In this document: piece by piece, positions 52,721-63,071 of the stretch | How positions within the stretch are numbered: position 1 is the stretch's first letter | Layout of the letters: every line of letters starts with the position of its first letter | NCBI GenBank assembly: GCA_028767165.1 | Contig: JARACJ010000009.1 | Span: forward strand, 124,001-188,000 | Direction: 5' to 3' | DNA from: Proteobacteria bacterium DTSAM18 | GTDB taxonomy: Bacteria > Myxococcota_A > UBA796 > GCA-2862545 | DNA length: 64,000 nucleotides | Notes under the pieces: generated by a model | What the model saw: the letters and a program-made list of their open reading frames with translations, nothing else | Told to the model about the DNA's origin: nothing | The model's database searches: none | Made by a program: the position numbers and the translations under genes

Positions 52721-53173
52721 ATGTTCCGCGCCACTGTCCTCGTCGCCCTTCCCCTGCTCCTGCTCGCCGCCTGTGAGGAGGATCGCGATCCCGTGGGCGA
52801 CAACGCCTGCGGCATCCCCACCGATCGCTACGGGCCGGGCATGACCGTCATGAGCGAAGGGGGCAACTGGGACGTGAGCCTTCTCTCGTCCACGCCCGCC
52901 CCCCCGGACAAGGGCAACAACGTCTGGACCGTGGAGATCACCGCGGAAGGCGAGCCCGTCCAAGGCCTCGACGTGCGCTTCGAGAGCCTCATGCCCGAGC
53001 ACGGCCACGGCAACACCCCGCCCTACGTGGGCGCAGACGAGACGGAGCCCGGCGTGTACGTCTCCGACGCCTTCGACCTGTTCATGAGCGGCGTGTGGGT
53101 GGTGCGCATCCATGGCGCCCAGGACGGCGTCGACGTGGATGCCGCCGAGTTCGCCTTCTGCATCGAGGGCTGA
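52721..53173 (+). CDS. YtkA-like domain lipoprotein
   Basis: The 150-residue product starts at an ATG behind CGGAGG. Lipoprotein signal LPLLLLAAC. The mature part is an immunoglobulin-like YtkA/FixH-type domain: WTVEITAEGEPVQGLDVRFESLMPEHGHG, with the His-rich loop MPEHGHG that marks the family and could bind copper, followed by DLFMSGVWVVRIHG. Two Cys (ACGIP and FCIEG) could pair. A role in copper handling or cytochrome oxidase assembly is known for some relatives but cannot be shown here. Confidence 0.8.
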   Translation: MFRATVLVALPLLLLAACEEDRDPVGDNACGIPTDRYGPGMTVMSEGGNWDVSLLSSTPAPPDKGNNVWTVEITAEGEPVQGLDVRFESLMPEHGHGNTPPYVGADETEPGVYVSDAFDLFMSGVWVVRIHGAQDGVDVDAAEFAFCIEG

Positions 53174-53462
53174 CACGCGGCGGGTACCAGCCACCGCGCA
53201 GGTAGCCGTCGGAAACATCCACATGGCACGCCGGATGCCCGCCACGGTCCCACCCGGGAGCGGCGCGCAGCCGTGCGGACCCGAACCGGCCACGATGAAA
53301 AAGTTGCGCCGCAGAAGCCCACTTTCCGGGAAACGCACCTTGGAGCGGCAGGGCGCCCTTACGGATTGACACAATTCTCGGGTTCTTCCGTGCAAGCCGC
53401 GGTGATACCGTGCCCGCATCGGTACCGACCAACCACCTGGCCGGTCCATGAGGGAAAGCACG

Positions 53463-55769
53463 ATGCCCGATCCGGATGGTGGCGCTACCGCCGTCGAACA
53501 GGCCTTCGACGACCAGCAGACCCAGAGCGCAGGTGGTCAGACCGGCGGACAGTCCCAGGATGCCGGTGACTCCCTCGCCGACCCCCTGTCGAACGCCGAC
53601 CTCGGGTCAGACGGTTCCGATGACGGCGGCACGCCCGACGATCCCAACCCCCTCGGGCTCGCGGCGATGTCCAGGGCGGCTCAGCAGCAGCTGGGGCAAT
53701 TCCAGGCACAGGGCGGCGACGAGGCAGAGACGATCGACGCCAGCGAGCCCTCCGACCGGGCCAACTACGCCCCCTTGAAAGCCAACAAGGTGGACGAGAA
53801 GTACCTGCGCCGCGCGAAGGCCGCCAAGCTGGTGGGCAAGAAGGACAAGCACTTCTCCGACGCCTCCGACGAGCTCCACGCCGCCAAGAACCAGGATCTC
53901 TCCGCCGGCATCGTGAAGCACCGCAAGATGGCCGTTCGTACCACCGAGGTGCTCGACGAGCACCACGGCTTCCTGCAGAAGTACTACGCCCTGCTCGAAG
54001 GCGGGTCGGCGGCCCTCGAACAGCAGATCACGACCGCCAAGGAGAACCTCACCCAGGACTCCCCCCAGGATGCCCTCGACAAGGTCCTGGGCATGGAGGC
54101 CGAGAAGAAGGAGGCCGACGCCCGCGCCGCCGATCTCGACCGCTGGCGTACCCCCGTGGGCACCTGGGCCGAGCAGGCGCACGTCGCCTCCCTGAAGATG
54201 GGACTGTTCGAGCAGGAGGTCAACGCCAAGAAGGAAGCGGGCACCCCCATCGATCACGGCACGCGCCAGACGTTCGAAGAGCACAAGACCACCATCGACG
54301 ACCTGTTCAACAAGCGCAAGCAGGCACGGATGTGGCAGCTCAAGGGTGATCAGAGCCGCAAGTGGGCCAAGGAGGGATCCACCCACTTCAGCAAGCTCGT
54401 GCACGGACGCGCACAGCGCTGGGGCCGCAAGGCCGGCTCGGCGCTGGGCACCATGGTCACCGGTGCCCTCACCGGCGGCATGGTGGGCGTCGAGGCCCGC
54501 CGCGTGCAGGGCGGTCGCCAGACCAAGCTGGGCCTGCAGCTGGCCAAGCACGTCGACCGGTTCCGCAACCTCAAGGCCGAGTGCAAGGTCCTCAAGGACG
54601 AAGGCACCATGGGCGGCCCCAAGGCGGCCATGGCCTACAACGTGCTGAAGATGCTCAGCGAGATGTGGATGCCGCTGATCGCCAGCATCTCCGGCTCCAT
54701 CGCCCTGTGGGCCACCATCCTGGCCCCCGCCACGGGCGGCACGTCGCTCGCCGTCGCGGCGGCCGCGGCAGCCGTCTCCCTGTCCACGATCGCCCTGAAG
54801 ACCCTCGTCGACATCGTGATGCTGCTGTGGTCCTCCATCCGCGGAGGGGTCACCAAGGACCACAACGCCCGGCAGCACGCGGCCGCCAAGGCGGAGACCA
54901 CCACCAACGTGCAGAAGACCGTCGGCGACGTGCTCACCGTCGCCGCCCAGGGCACCCTGGCCAGCGTCGATGGCAACATGTTGTCTCCCGACGAGGCCGT
55001 CAAGGCCCAGCTCGACAACCTCGATCCCAGCTCCGGCTTCGGCACCAACTCGAACCCGGATCTGGCCGACGCCCAATTCGGCAGCGCCGGCTACACCGAC
55101 AACGCCGACTGGGGCGCCATGCAGGGCGTGGCCGATGCCGGCGACGACGTGGGCAAGATGGTCCAGTACGGCAACAAGGGCGTCATCGAAGCCGTCAAGT
55201 GGAAGGGCCGCAAGCAGCAGGGCGGCGGCATCCTCGCCGCGAAGAACAAGAACGCGTTCATCGGCAAGGCCACCACGCTCACCGTGGGCCTCGGCGCCAA
55301 CGACCAGAAGTTCCAGTCGAGCCTCACCAACATGCGTGGCGGCAGCGGCCTGCACGGCAACTCCAACCTCACCTTCGGCCTCGACGGCACCCAGTCCCTG
55401 CCCCAGGGCGACAGCCAGGCCGACCTCGACCTCGGGAACTTCAGCGATGTCGAGCTGCAGCACAGCGACACCAACGAGCCGGACGAGCTCGCGATGGAGC
55501 CCACCAAGGCCGAACAGCTCACGCTGTCCGATGCCGAGCTCCCGGTCATGCGCGCACGCCTCAAGAGCCTGCAGGGTGGCGGCAAGAAGATCACCGGCAA
55601 GTTCTCGGCCATGGCCGACAAGGCCGACAAGGCCATCCAGAAGGCCAGCAGCGGCGACGAGATCGACGCCGCGGAGGCCACCGACAACCAGGCGGTAGGC
55701 TCGAACCTGAAGATCATCGTCACGTCCCTGGACGAAGCCTTCAACAGTGGGAGCTTCGGCGGCGCCTGA
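53463..55769 (+). CDS. Unrecognised 768-residue protein with central hydrophobic pair
   Basis: No signal peptide. Residues 1-95 are low-complexity, Gln/Asp/Gly-rich (QSAGGQTGGQSQDAGD). Residues about 95-335 are Lys/Ala-rich helices with coiled-coil character (ENLTQDSPQDALDKVLGMEAEKKEADARAA kind of pattern). Two hydrophobic stretches follow: LIASISGSIALWATILAP and SLAVAAAAAAVSLSTIALKTLVDIVMLLW. The C-terminal third is polar (Asn/Gly/Asp-rich), ending with another Lys-rich helix. This soluble-insertion-soluble layout resembles pore-forming or secreted effector proteins without a Sec signal, but no family was recognised. Start: ATG behind GAGGGA; an in-frame ATG 15 bases upstream is less well placed. 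Monocistronic. Confidence 0.75.
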   Translation: MPDPDGGATAVEQAFDDQQTQSAGGQTGGQSQDAGDSLADPLSNADLGSDGSDDGGTPDDPNPLGLAAMSRAAQQQLGQFQAQGGDEAETIDASEPSDRANYAPLKANKVDEKYLRRAKAAKLVGKKDKHFSDASDELHAAKNQDLSAGIVKHRKMAVRTTEVLDEHHGFLQKYYALLEGGSAALEQQITTAKENLTQDSPQDALDKVLGMEAEKKEADARAADLDRWRTPVGTWAEQAHVASLKMGLFEQEVNAKKEAGTPIDHGTRQTFEEHKTTIDDLFNKRKQARMWQLKGDQSRKWAKEGSTHFSKLVHGRAQRWGRKAGSALGTMVTGALTGGMVGVEARRVQGGRQTKLGLQLAKHVDRFRNLKAECKVLKDEGTMGGPKAAMAYNVLKMLSEMWMPLIASISGSIALWATILAPATGGTSLAVAAAAAAVSLSTIALKTLVDIVMLLWSSIRGGVTKDHNARQHAAAKAETTTNVQKTVGDVLTVAAQGTLASVDGNMLSPDEAVKAQLDNLDPSSGFGTNSNPDLADAQFGSAGYTDNADWGAMQGVADAGDDVGKMVQYGNKGVIEAVKWKGRKQQGGGILAAKNKNAFIGKATTLTVGLGANDQKFQSSLTNMRGGSGLHGNSNLTFGLDGTQSLPQGDSQADLDLGNFSDVELQHSDTNEPDELAMEPTKAEQLTLSDAELPVMRARLKSLQGGGKKITGKFSAMADKADKAIQKASSGDEIDAAEATDNQAVGSNLKIIVTSLDEAFNSGSFGGA

Positions 55770-55780
55770 TGCCTCGCGCC

Positions 55781-55806
55781 GGCGCCCCGCGTCACCGCGG
55801 GGGGCC
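55781..55806 (+). terminator. Hairpin between convergent genes
   Basis: CCCCGCG (55785-55791) pairs with CGCGGGG (55796-55802), with flanking GGC/GCC, followed by CTCTATT, 15 bases past the stop of the 768-residue protein gene. Confidence 0.6.
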
Positions 55807-55808
55807 CT

Positions 55809-57134
55809 CTATTCCTTGCGCCACTCCCGGGTGGCCGCCCGGAGCTCCCAGGTGGGGACCTCCTCCACCAGCGCCGGGTCGAGGTCGCCGGACTGCACGA
55901 GGTCATGGAGCACGTCGAGCTTGAAGGGACGCAGCAGCACCCGCAGGGTGATGCGGTCGGGGTACAGGTCCGGCAGGCTGTACAGCCGGGTGACGTGGTT
56001 GCCCGACCCGATGGGTGAGCCCGCCTCGGGCGCCAGCAGCAGCTCGCCCTCCATCGAGGCGACCTCCCAGAACATGTGGGCCGGCTCGCCGTCCTCGGCG
56101 AACGTGTCGTGGCCGAACCACCACAGGCTGGGGTCGTCCAGGGCCGACAGGGGCTGATCCTCGGCCACCACGCCGCTGGACCAGATCACCTCGTCGCCCT
56201 GGTAGGCCACGAGCTCCACCCACGCGCGGCGATCCTGGGTGGCGCCGCTGGGGAAGCTGTGACCGGCCGAGAGGTTCTCGAGGGTCACGTTGATGCCCGT
56301 GCCCACCCCGGCGTCGAACACCTCCAGCTCCGAGAGCACGGTGGTGTCGAGGGCGCGCTGGATCTCCGCGGCCTGGTCCTCCTTGTGGGGGAAGTCGGTC
56401 AGGGCCACGTCGACGCCGGCGAAGGTGTGGCTGTGCACCCGGCGGGTCTTCATGCCCGGCAGGGCGGCCGCCACGTCGTCCCGGCCCTGCATGTGGCAGC
56501 TGCCGCAGGTCTGGACGAGGCCGGCATCCGTGGTGGCGTACTGGCTCTCCTGCCACTCGACGAAGGTGGACTCGATGCGGAGGCCGTGGCCGTTGACCAC
56601 GTCGTGGCAGCTGCCGCACATGTCGGCGCTGTCGACCTCGTTGCGATCGTGCAGCGGCGACCAGGCCGAGGCGTGTCCCGCCTGGGGGCTCGGATTGGAG
56701 ATGCCACCCCGCATGACCCAGTCGGTGGCCAGCTTGATGGGGTTGTTGTGGTCGTCGCGGACCTCGTCGGCCAGGTGGCAGAAGGCGCAGGTGACGCCCT
56801 GCATGTGATCGGGGACCTCGTCGAGGTTCAGGCCGTCGGTGGTGAGCCCCTCACGGACGGCCATGGGGGCGTGGCACTGCACGCAGAAGTCGCCGAGCTC
56901 GCCGTTCGTCTCCCGCTGGCCGCGGGCGTTCATCGCCCGGAACACCGGATCGGTGGCGGCGTAGGCGTGCATCGAGCCCTGCCACTCCTGGAAGTGGGCC
57001 GGGTGGCAGTCGGCGCAGGCGGCCGGATCCGCCAGCTGGTCTTCCGACAGCGGCTCCACGCCGCAGCCCGTGACCCATCCCGACAACGTGAGCAGTGCGA
57101 GTGCCGCAGGCACATGGTTAGCTGAACGCCCCAA
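55809..57134 (-). CDS. Pentahaem cytochrome c lipoprotein
   Basis: The 441-residue product starts at a TTG behind GGAGG. Lipoprotein signal LLTLSGWVTGC. Five CxxCH sites: CADCH, CVQCH, CAFCH and two CGSCH, in the order seen in cytochrome c554/NrfB-like (cytochrome_C554 family) multihaem proteins; HPAHFQEWQGSMHAYA near the first site is characteristic. The C-terminal about 180 residues are beta-rich (ENLSAGHSFPSGATQDRRAWVELVAY) with a possible distal ligand His. It would shuttle electrons at the envelope. The redox partner is unknown. Confidence 0.88.
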   Translation of the reverse strand: MGRSANHVPAALALLTLSGWVTGCGVEPLSEDQLADPAACADCHPAHFQEWQGSMHAYAATDPVFRAMNARGQRETNGELGDFCVQCHAPMAVREGLTTDGLNLDEVPDHMQGVTCAFCHLADEVRDDHNNPIKLATDWVMRGGISNPSPQAGHASAWSPLHDRNEVDSADMCGSCHDVVNGHGLRIESTFVEWQESQYATTDAGLVQTCGSCHMQGRDDVAAALPGMKTRRVHSHTFAGVDVALTDFPHKEDQAAEIQRALDTTVLSELEVFDAGVGTGINVTLENLSAGHSFPSGATQDRRAWVELVAYQGDEVIWSSGVVAEDQPLSALDDPSLWWFGHDTFAEDGEPAHMFWEVASMEGELLLAPEAGSPIGSGNHVTRLYSLPDLYPDRITLRVLLRPFKLDVLHDLVQSGDLDPALVEEVPTWELRAATREWRKE

Positions 57135-57163
57135 ACGCCCCTCCTTTGCCAGGACTCATACCC

Positions 57164-58414
57164 ATGATCCTCTCCCTGCTGCTGTCAACATCTGCCGCGT
57201 TCGGTCATGCCGGCGCCCCTGTCGACTCCATCGACGTGATCCTGCAGCCCGGAGACGACGTGGCCCTCGGCCTGGAGGCCAGCATCGGCTTCCTGTGGAA
57301 CGCAGACGGCGAGCACTTCGACTGGCTGTGCCACGAGGCGGTCACCGCCCCGGACGCCGTCCTGACCCCTCGCTACGCGGTCAGCGCCGACGGTGTGATG
57401 CTGTCGTGGATGCCGAGCCTCGAGCAGGTCCGGGAAGAGGGCGAGACCCTGCTGCGGAGCCCCGACGGCTGCGACTGGTCACCCGCGCAGGGACTGAGCG
57501 GTCAGGTGGTCCGGGGGGCGGCCTTCGACCCCGCCGACGCCGATCTGGTCCTCGTGGCCACCGGCAACCCCGATGGCACTGGCGCCATCCTCCGCTCCAC
57601 CGACGCCGGCGCCACCTTCACCCCCACCCCCCTCACCTTCGACGACCAGCGTGTCTCCTCCCTGGTGTTCGGTGCCGAGGGCGTGGCATGGGCCGCCTCC
57701 TACACCGGTGACAGCGGCCTGTGGATCCACCGCAGCACCGATGGCGGCGAGACGTGGTCGAGCCTGGAAGTGGCGCACACGCCTCTCGAGGATCGCCCGC
57801 TGAAGCTGTCCGTGGCGGCGGCCCACCCGTCCGATCCCGACGTGGCCTGGGTGATCATCGACGACCTCGCGGTGGACACCCTCGCCCGCATCGACTGGGA
57901 GGCGCAGACCTCCACACCGCTGCTCGCCCCCGAGGGCTACCTCACCGACGTGGCGATGGACCACACCGGCGCCCTGTGGGCCGGCGTGATGGGATCCGGC
58001 TTCGTCCGGGCAGCCGATGGCGAGACCTTCGAGCTGGTGGACACCCCTCCGGGTCTCGGCGTGGAGGCCGGTCGCGACCAGCTGTACCTGTCCACACGCT
58101 TCGAGCTGACGAACCAGTCCATGTACGTGGGCACCTACGAAGAGGGCTTCGAGCCGGCCTACACGTTCTACGAGCTCGACGGCACCGCCTCGTGCCCCGC
58201 GGAGAGCGACGTGGGCCGCGCCTGTGCCGAGGCCTGGCCGCTGCTGGCCATGCAGCTCGGCGTCGACGAGGACACCGGGCTCCCCGAGGACACCGGGACG
58301 CCCGAAGACGACCCGGACACCGCCGGATGCCGTACGGCCCCCTCGCCGGGTGGCGCCATGGCGCTGCTCCTGCCGCTGTTCGGTCTCGGCATCGCCCGGC
58401 GCCGTACCCGCTGA
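57164..58414 (+). CDS. Secreted propeller-like protein with MYXO-CTERM-like tail
   Basis: The 416-residue product has a short signal peptide (MILSLLLSTSAAFG). The body shows BNR/photosynthesis-assembly-like repeats, including LRSTDAGATFTPT and HRSTDGGETWSSLEV (Asp-box type S-x-D-x-G-x-x-W), so a beta-propeller is likely. A DTGLPEDTGTPEDD linker precedes the tail GCRTAPSPGGAMALLLPLFGLGIARRRTR: a Cys, a hydrophobic helix and an Arg cluster, the layout of the MYXO-CTERM sorting signal. It is divergent from the pentahaem gene with only 29 bp between the start codons. Confidence 0.78.
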   Translation: MILSLLLSTSAAFGHAGAPVDSIDVILQPGDDVALGLEASIGFLWNADGEHFDWLCHEAVTAPDAVLTPRYAVSADGVMLSWMPSLEQVREEGETLLRSPDGCDWSPAQGLSGQVVRGAAFDPADADLVLVATGNPDGTGAILRSTDAGATFTPTPLTFDDQRVSSLVFGAEGVAWAASYTGDSGLWIHRSTDGGETWSSLEVAHTPLEDRPLKLSVAAAHPSDPDVAWVIIDDLAVDTLARIDWEAQTSTPLLAPEGYLTDVAMDHTGALWAGVMGSGFVRAADGETFELVDTPPGLGVEAGRDQLYLSTRFELTNQSMYVGTYEEGFEPAYTFYELDGTASCPAESDVGRACAEAWPLLAMQLGVDEDTGLPEDTGTPEDDPDTAGCRTAPSPGGAMALLLPLFGLGIARRRTR

Positions 58415-58824
58415 GGTCGTCCGGAAAAGACCGCAGCAGGCTGGGAGGTCCGCCCTTCCGCGAGGCCGTGGGGCGCCGTGGGTGTCCAGCAGGCCCACCT
58501 GGGGAACGGTACCCGTCTCACGGGGATTACACACGGTTCGATCAAGGGAATGACAACACCGGATCGGCGGATGCACCACCGGTCATCCCCCACCGTGGAT
58601 CCGGTGCAAACATCACCCACCGATGATGTTTTGTCTTTGCTCCCTGGCAAAAAAGCGATTCACGGGGTTCACGCAGCGTAGTGTGTCGCAAAATCTTCCC
58701 GTCCAATTCTGAGCAGGGCTCTCCGTGATCCTCGTTGCGGAAAAGTCCAGTGGTGCTGCTAGCGTTCGTCTGCGGATTTACCGCAGTCACGACTGCCGGC
58801 CTTCCCGGTACATGGAGACAGCCC
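58415..58824. other. 410-bp leader region of the TSP3-repeat gene
   Basis: No gene supported. The composition is less GC-rich from 58600 to 58760. Contains CGGAAAAGACCG (58422-58433) and GCGGAAAAGTCCA (58738-58750), an A-tract (GGCAAAAAAGCG near 58650) and GATGATGTTTTGTCTTTG, which looks promoter-like, though no clean -35/-10 pair could be assigned. An in-frame TTG at 58735 opens a second signal-like stretch but lacks a ribosome site. Confidence 0.4.
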
Positions 58825-62070
<3,246 letters not shown>

Positions 62071-62098
62071 GCTGTGGCCAAAGGCCCGGACACCACGA

Positions 62099-62130
62099 AA
62101 CCCCCGCTCTGCTTCGGCAGGGCGGGGGTT
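62099..62130. terminator. Bidirectional terminator with TTCG tetraloop
   Basis: AACCCCCGC / GCGGGGGTT with an upper CTGC-TTCG-GCAG stem-loop, between the convergent TSP3 and rhodanese genes. The AA/TT ends and the stable CTTCGG-type loop suit termination in both directions. Confidence 0.88.
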
Positions 62131-62176
62131 CTTCGTTGCGGACAGGGGTCTGGGCAGCGAAGGGCCACGGCCCGAC

Positions 62177-62515
62177 TCAGTCGTCTTCTTCCGGCCAGGG
62201 CCCCTCGTCCATCGCCTGGCCCGCCGCCTGCCACGCCTTGGTGCCGCCCTCGAGGAAGGTCACGTCGGTGGCGCCGGCCGCCCGGAGCGCGTCGGCGGCG
62301 TCCGGCGACCGCCCGCCCCCCTTGGTGCAGAGGGTGACGATGGTCCGCCCGTGCAGGGGCACCGCCGTGGGGCGCGCCTTCAGGGAGTGCAGGGGCAGGT
62401 TGATGGCACCGGCGATGCGGTACTTCTGGAACTCGTGGGGCGCTCGCACGTCGACCAGGAGGAGCGCATCCCCCTTGCCGAGCCGCTCCGCGAGGGTGGT
62501 CACGTCGATGGGCAT
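62177..62515 (-). CDS. Single-domain rhodanese
   Basis: The 112-residue protein starts at an ATG behind GAGGGG. Rhodanese fold: LLLVDVRAPHEFQKYRIAGAINLPLHSL, active-site loop LCTKGGGRS with Cys63 (persulfide carrier), and TFLEGGTKAWQAAG. The loop Cys-Thr-Lys-Gly-Gly-Gly-Arg is six residues long, suited to sulfur rather than arsenate or phosphate transfer. Cytoplasmic, since no signal is present. It is 11 bp downstream of the avidin-like gene on the same strand, so both are co-transcribed. Confidence 0.9.
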   Translation of the reverse strand: MPIDVTTLAERLGKGDALLLVDVRAPHEFQKYRIAGAINLPLHSLKARPTAVPLHGRTIVTLCTKGGGRSPDAADALRAAGATDVTFLEGGTKAWQAAGQAMDEGPWPEEDD

Positions 62516-62526
62516 GGCCCCTCCCC

Positions 62527-62934
62527 TCAGGTGATCTTGCGGAAGACGTCCTGGCCCACGAGGCTCTGGGCCCACAGGCCCTGGGGCTCGAGATCCTCAC
62601 CGACGTTCTTCACCAGCACCCAGGTGGTCTTGATGAGGTCCTGCTCCGCGCCGTTGTGGGACAGGGCGTGCTGGCCGGCCCAGGTGGTGATGGAGCCGAT
62701 GTCCTCCCAGGACACCGAGAAGCTCACCAGATCACCGTTGACCACACCGCGCAGCTTGAAGTGCCGATCGTGGTCGGCCGCCCCGACCTTGGTGGTGTAC
62801 GTGCCCTCCAGCTTGTCGCCGGACTGCCGCAGGCTCATCACGGAGCCGAGCTCGTTGCGCCAGGTGCCGGTGAGATCGAGATCGGGCTTGTCGGTGGGTG
62901 CGCTGCTCAGCTGCCATTGATTCCACTTGGCCAT
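62527..62934 (-). CDS. Avidin-family biotin-binding protein
   Basis: The 135-residue protein matches the avidin/streptavidin barrel: LTGTWRNELGSVMSL, LEGTYTT, SFSVSWEDIGSITTWAGQ, KTTWVLV and GLWAQSLVGQDVF. Biotin-contacting residues are retained: Asn27, Ser31, Tyr46, Thr48 (avidin-like), Trp76, Ser81, Thr83, Trp85, Trp105, Trp121 and Asp129, corresponding to streptavidin N23, S27, Y43, S45, W79, S88, T90, W92, W108, W120 and D128. Retention of Trp121, which comes from a neighbouring subunit in streptavidin, favours a tetramer. The N-terminus (MAKWNQWQLSSAPTD) has no signal peptide, unlike characterised bacterial avidins. The rhodanese gene follows after 11 bp. Confidence 0.92.
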   Translation of the reverse strand: MAKWNQWQLSSAPTDKPDLDLTGTWRNELGSVMSLRQSGDKLEGTYTTKVGAADHDRHFKLRGVVNGDLVSFSVSWEDIGSITTWAGQHALSHNGAEQDLIKTTWVLVKNVGEDLEPQGLWAQSLVGQDVFRKIT

Positions 62935-63071
62935 GGTGCCTTCCGATGCTGGGAGTGGATGCCGGGTGTCACCTGCTGCGGTCGGTCCACGACAGACGGG
63001 ATTGAGTCGTCCGTGATGCCTCCGAGTACCTTGGTGTACACCCGGTCACGCTACCAGAAGGAGAACGACAC

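Noticed and set aside
53607-55463. 618-codon minus-strand frame
   Set aside because: Mirror frame of the 768-residue protein; Gly/Val/Leu monotony and no start signal.
58735-58824. Upstream TTG start for the TSP3 protein
   Set aside because: It gives a signal-like stretch but lacks a ribosome site, while the ATG at 58825 has GGAGA and a clean signal peptide.
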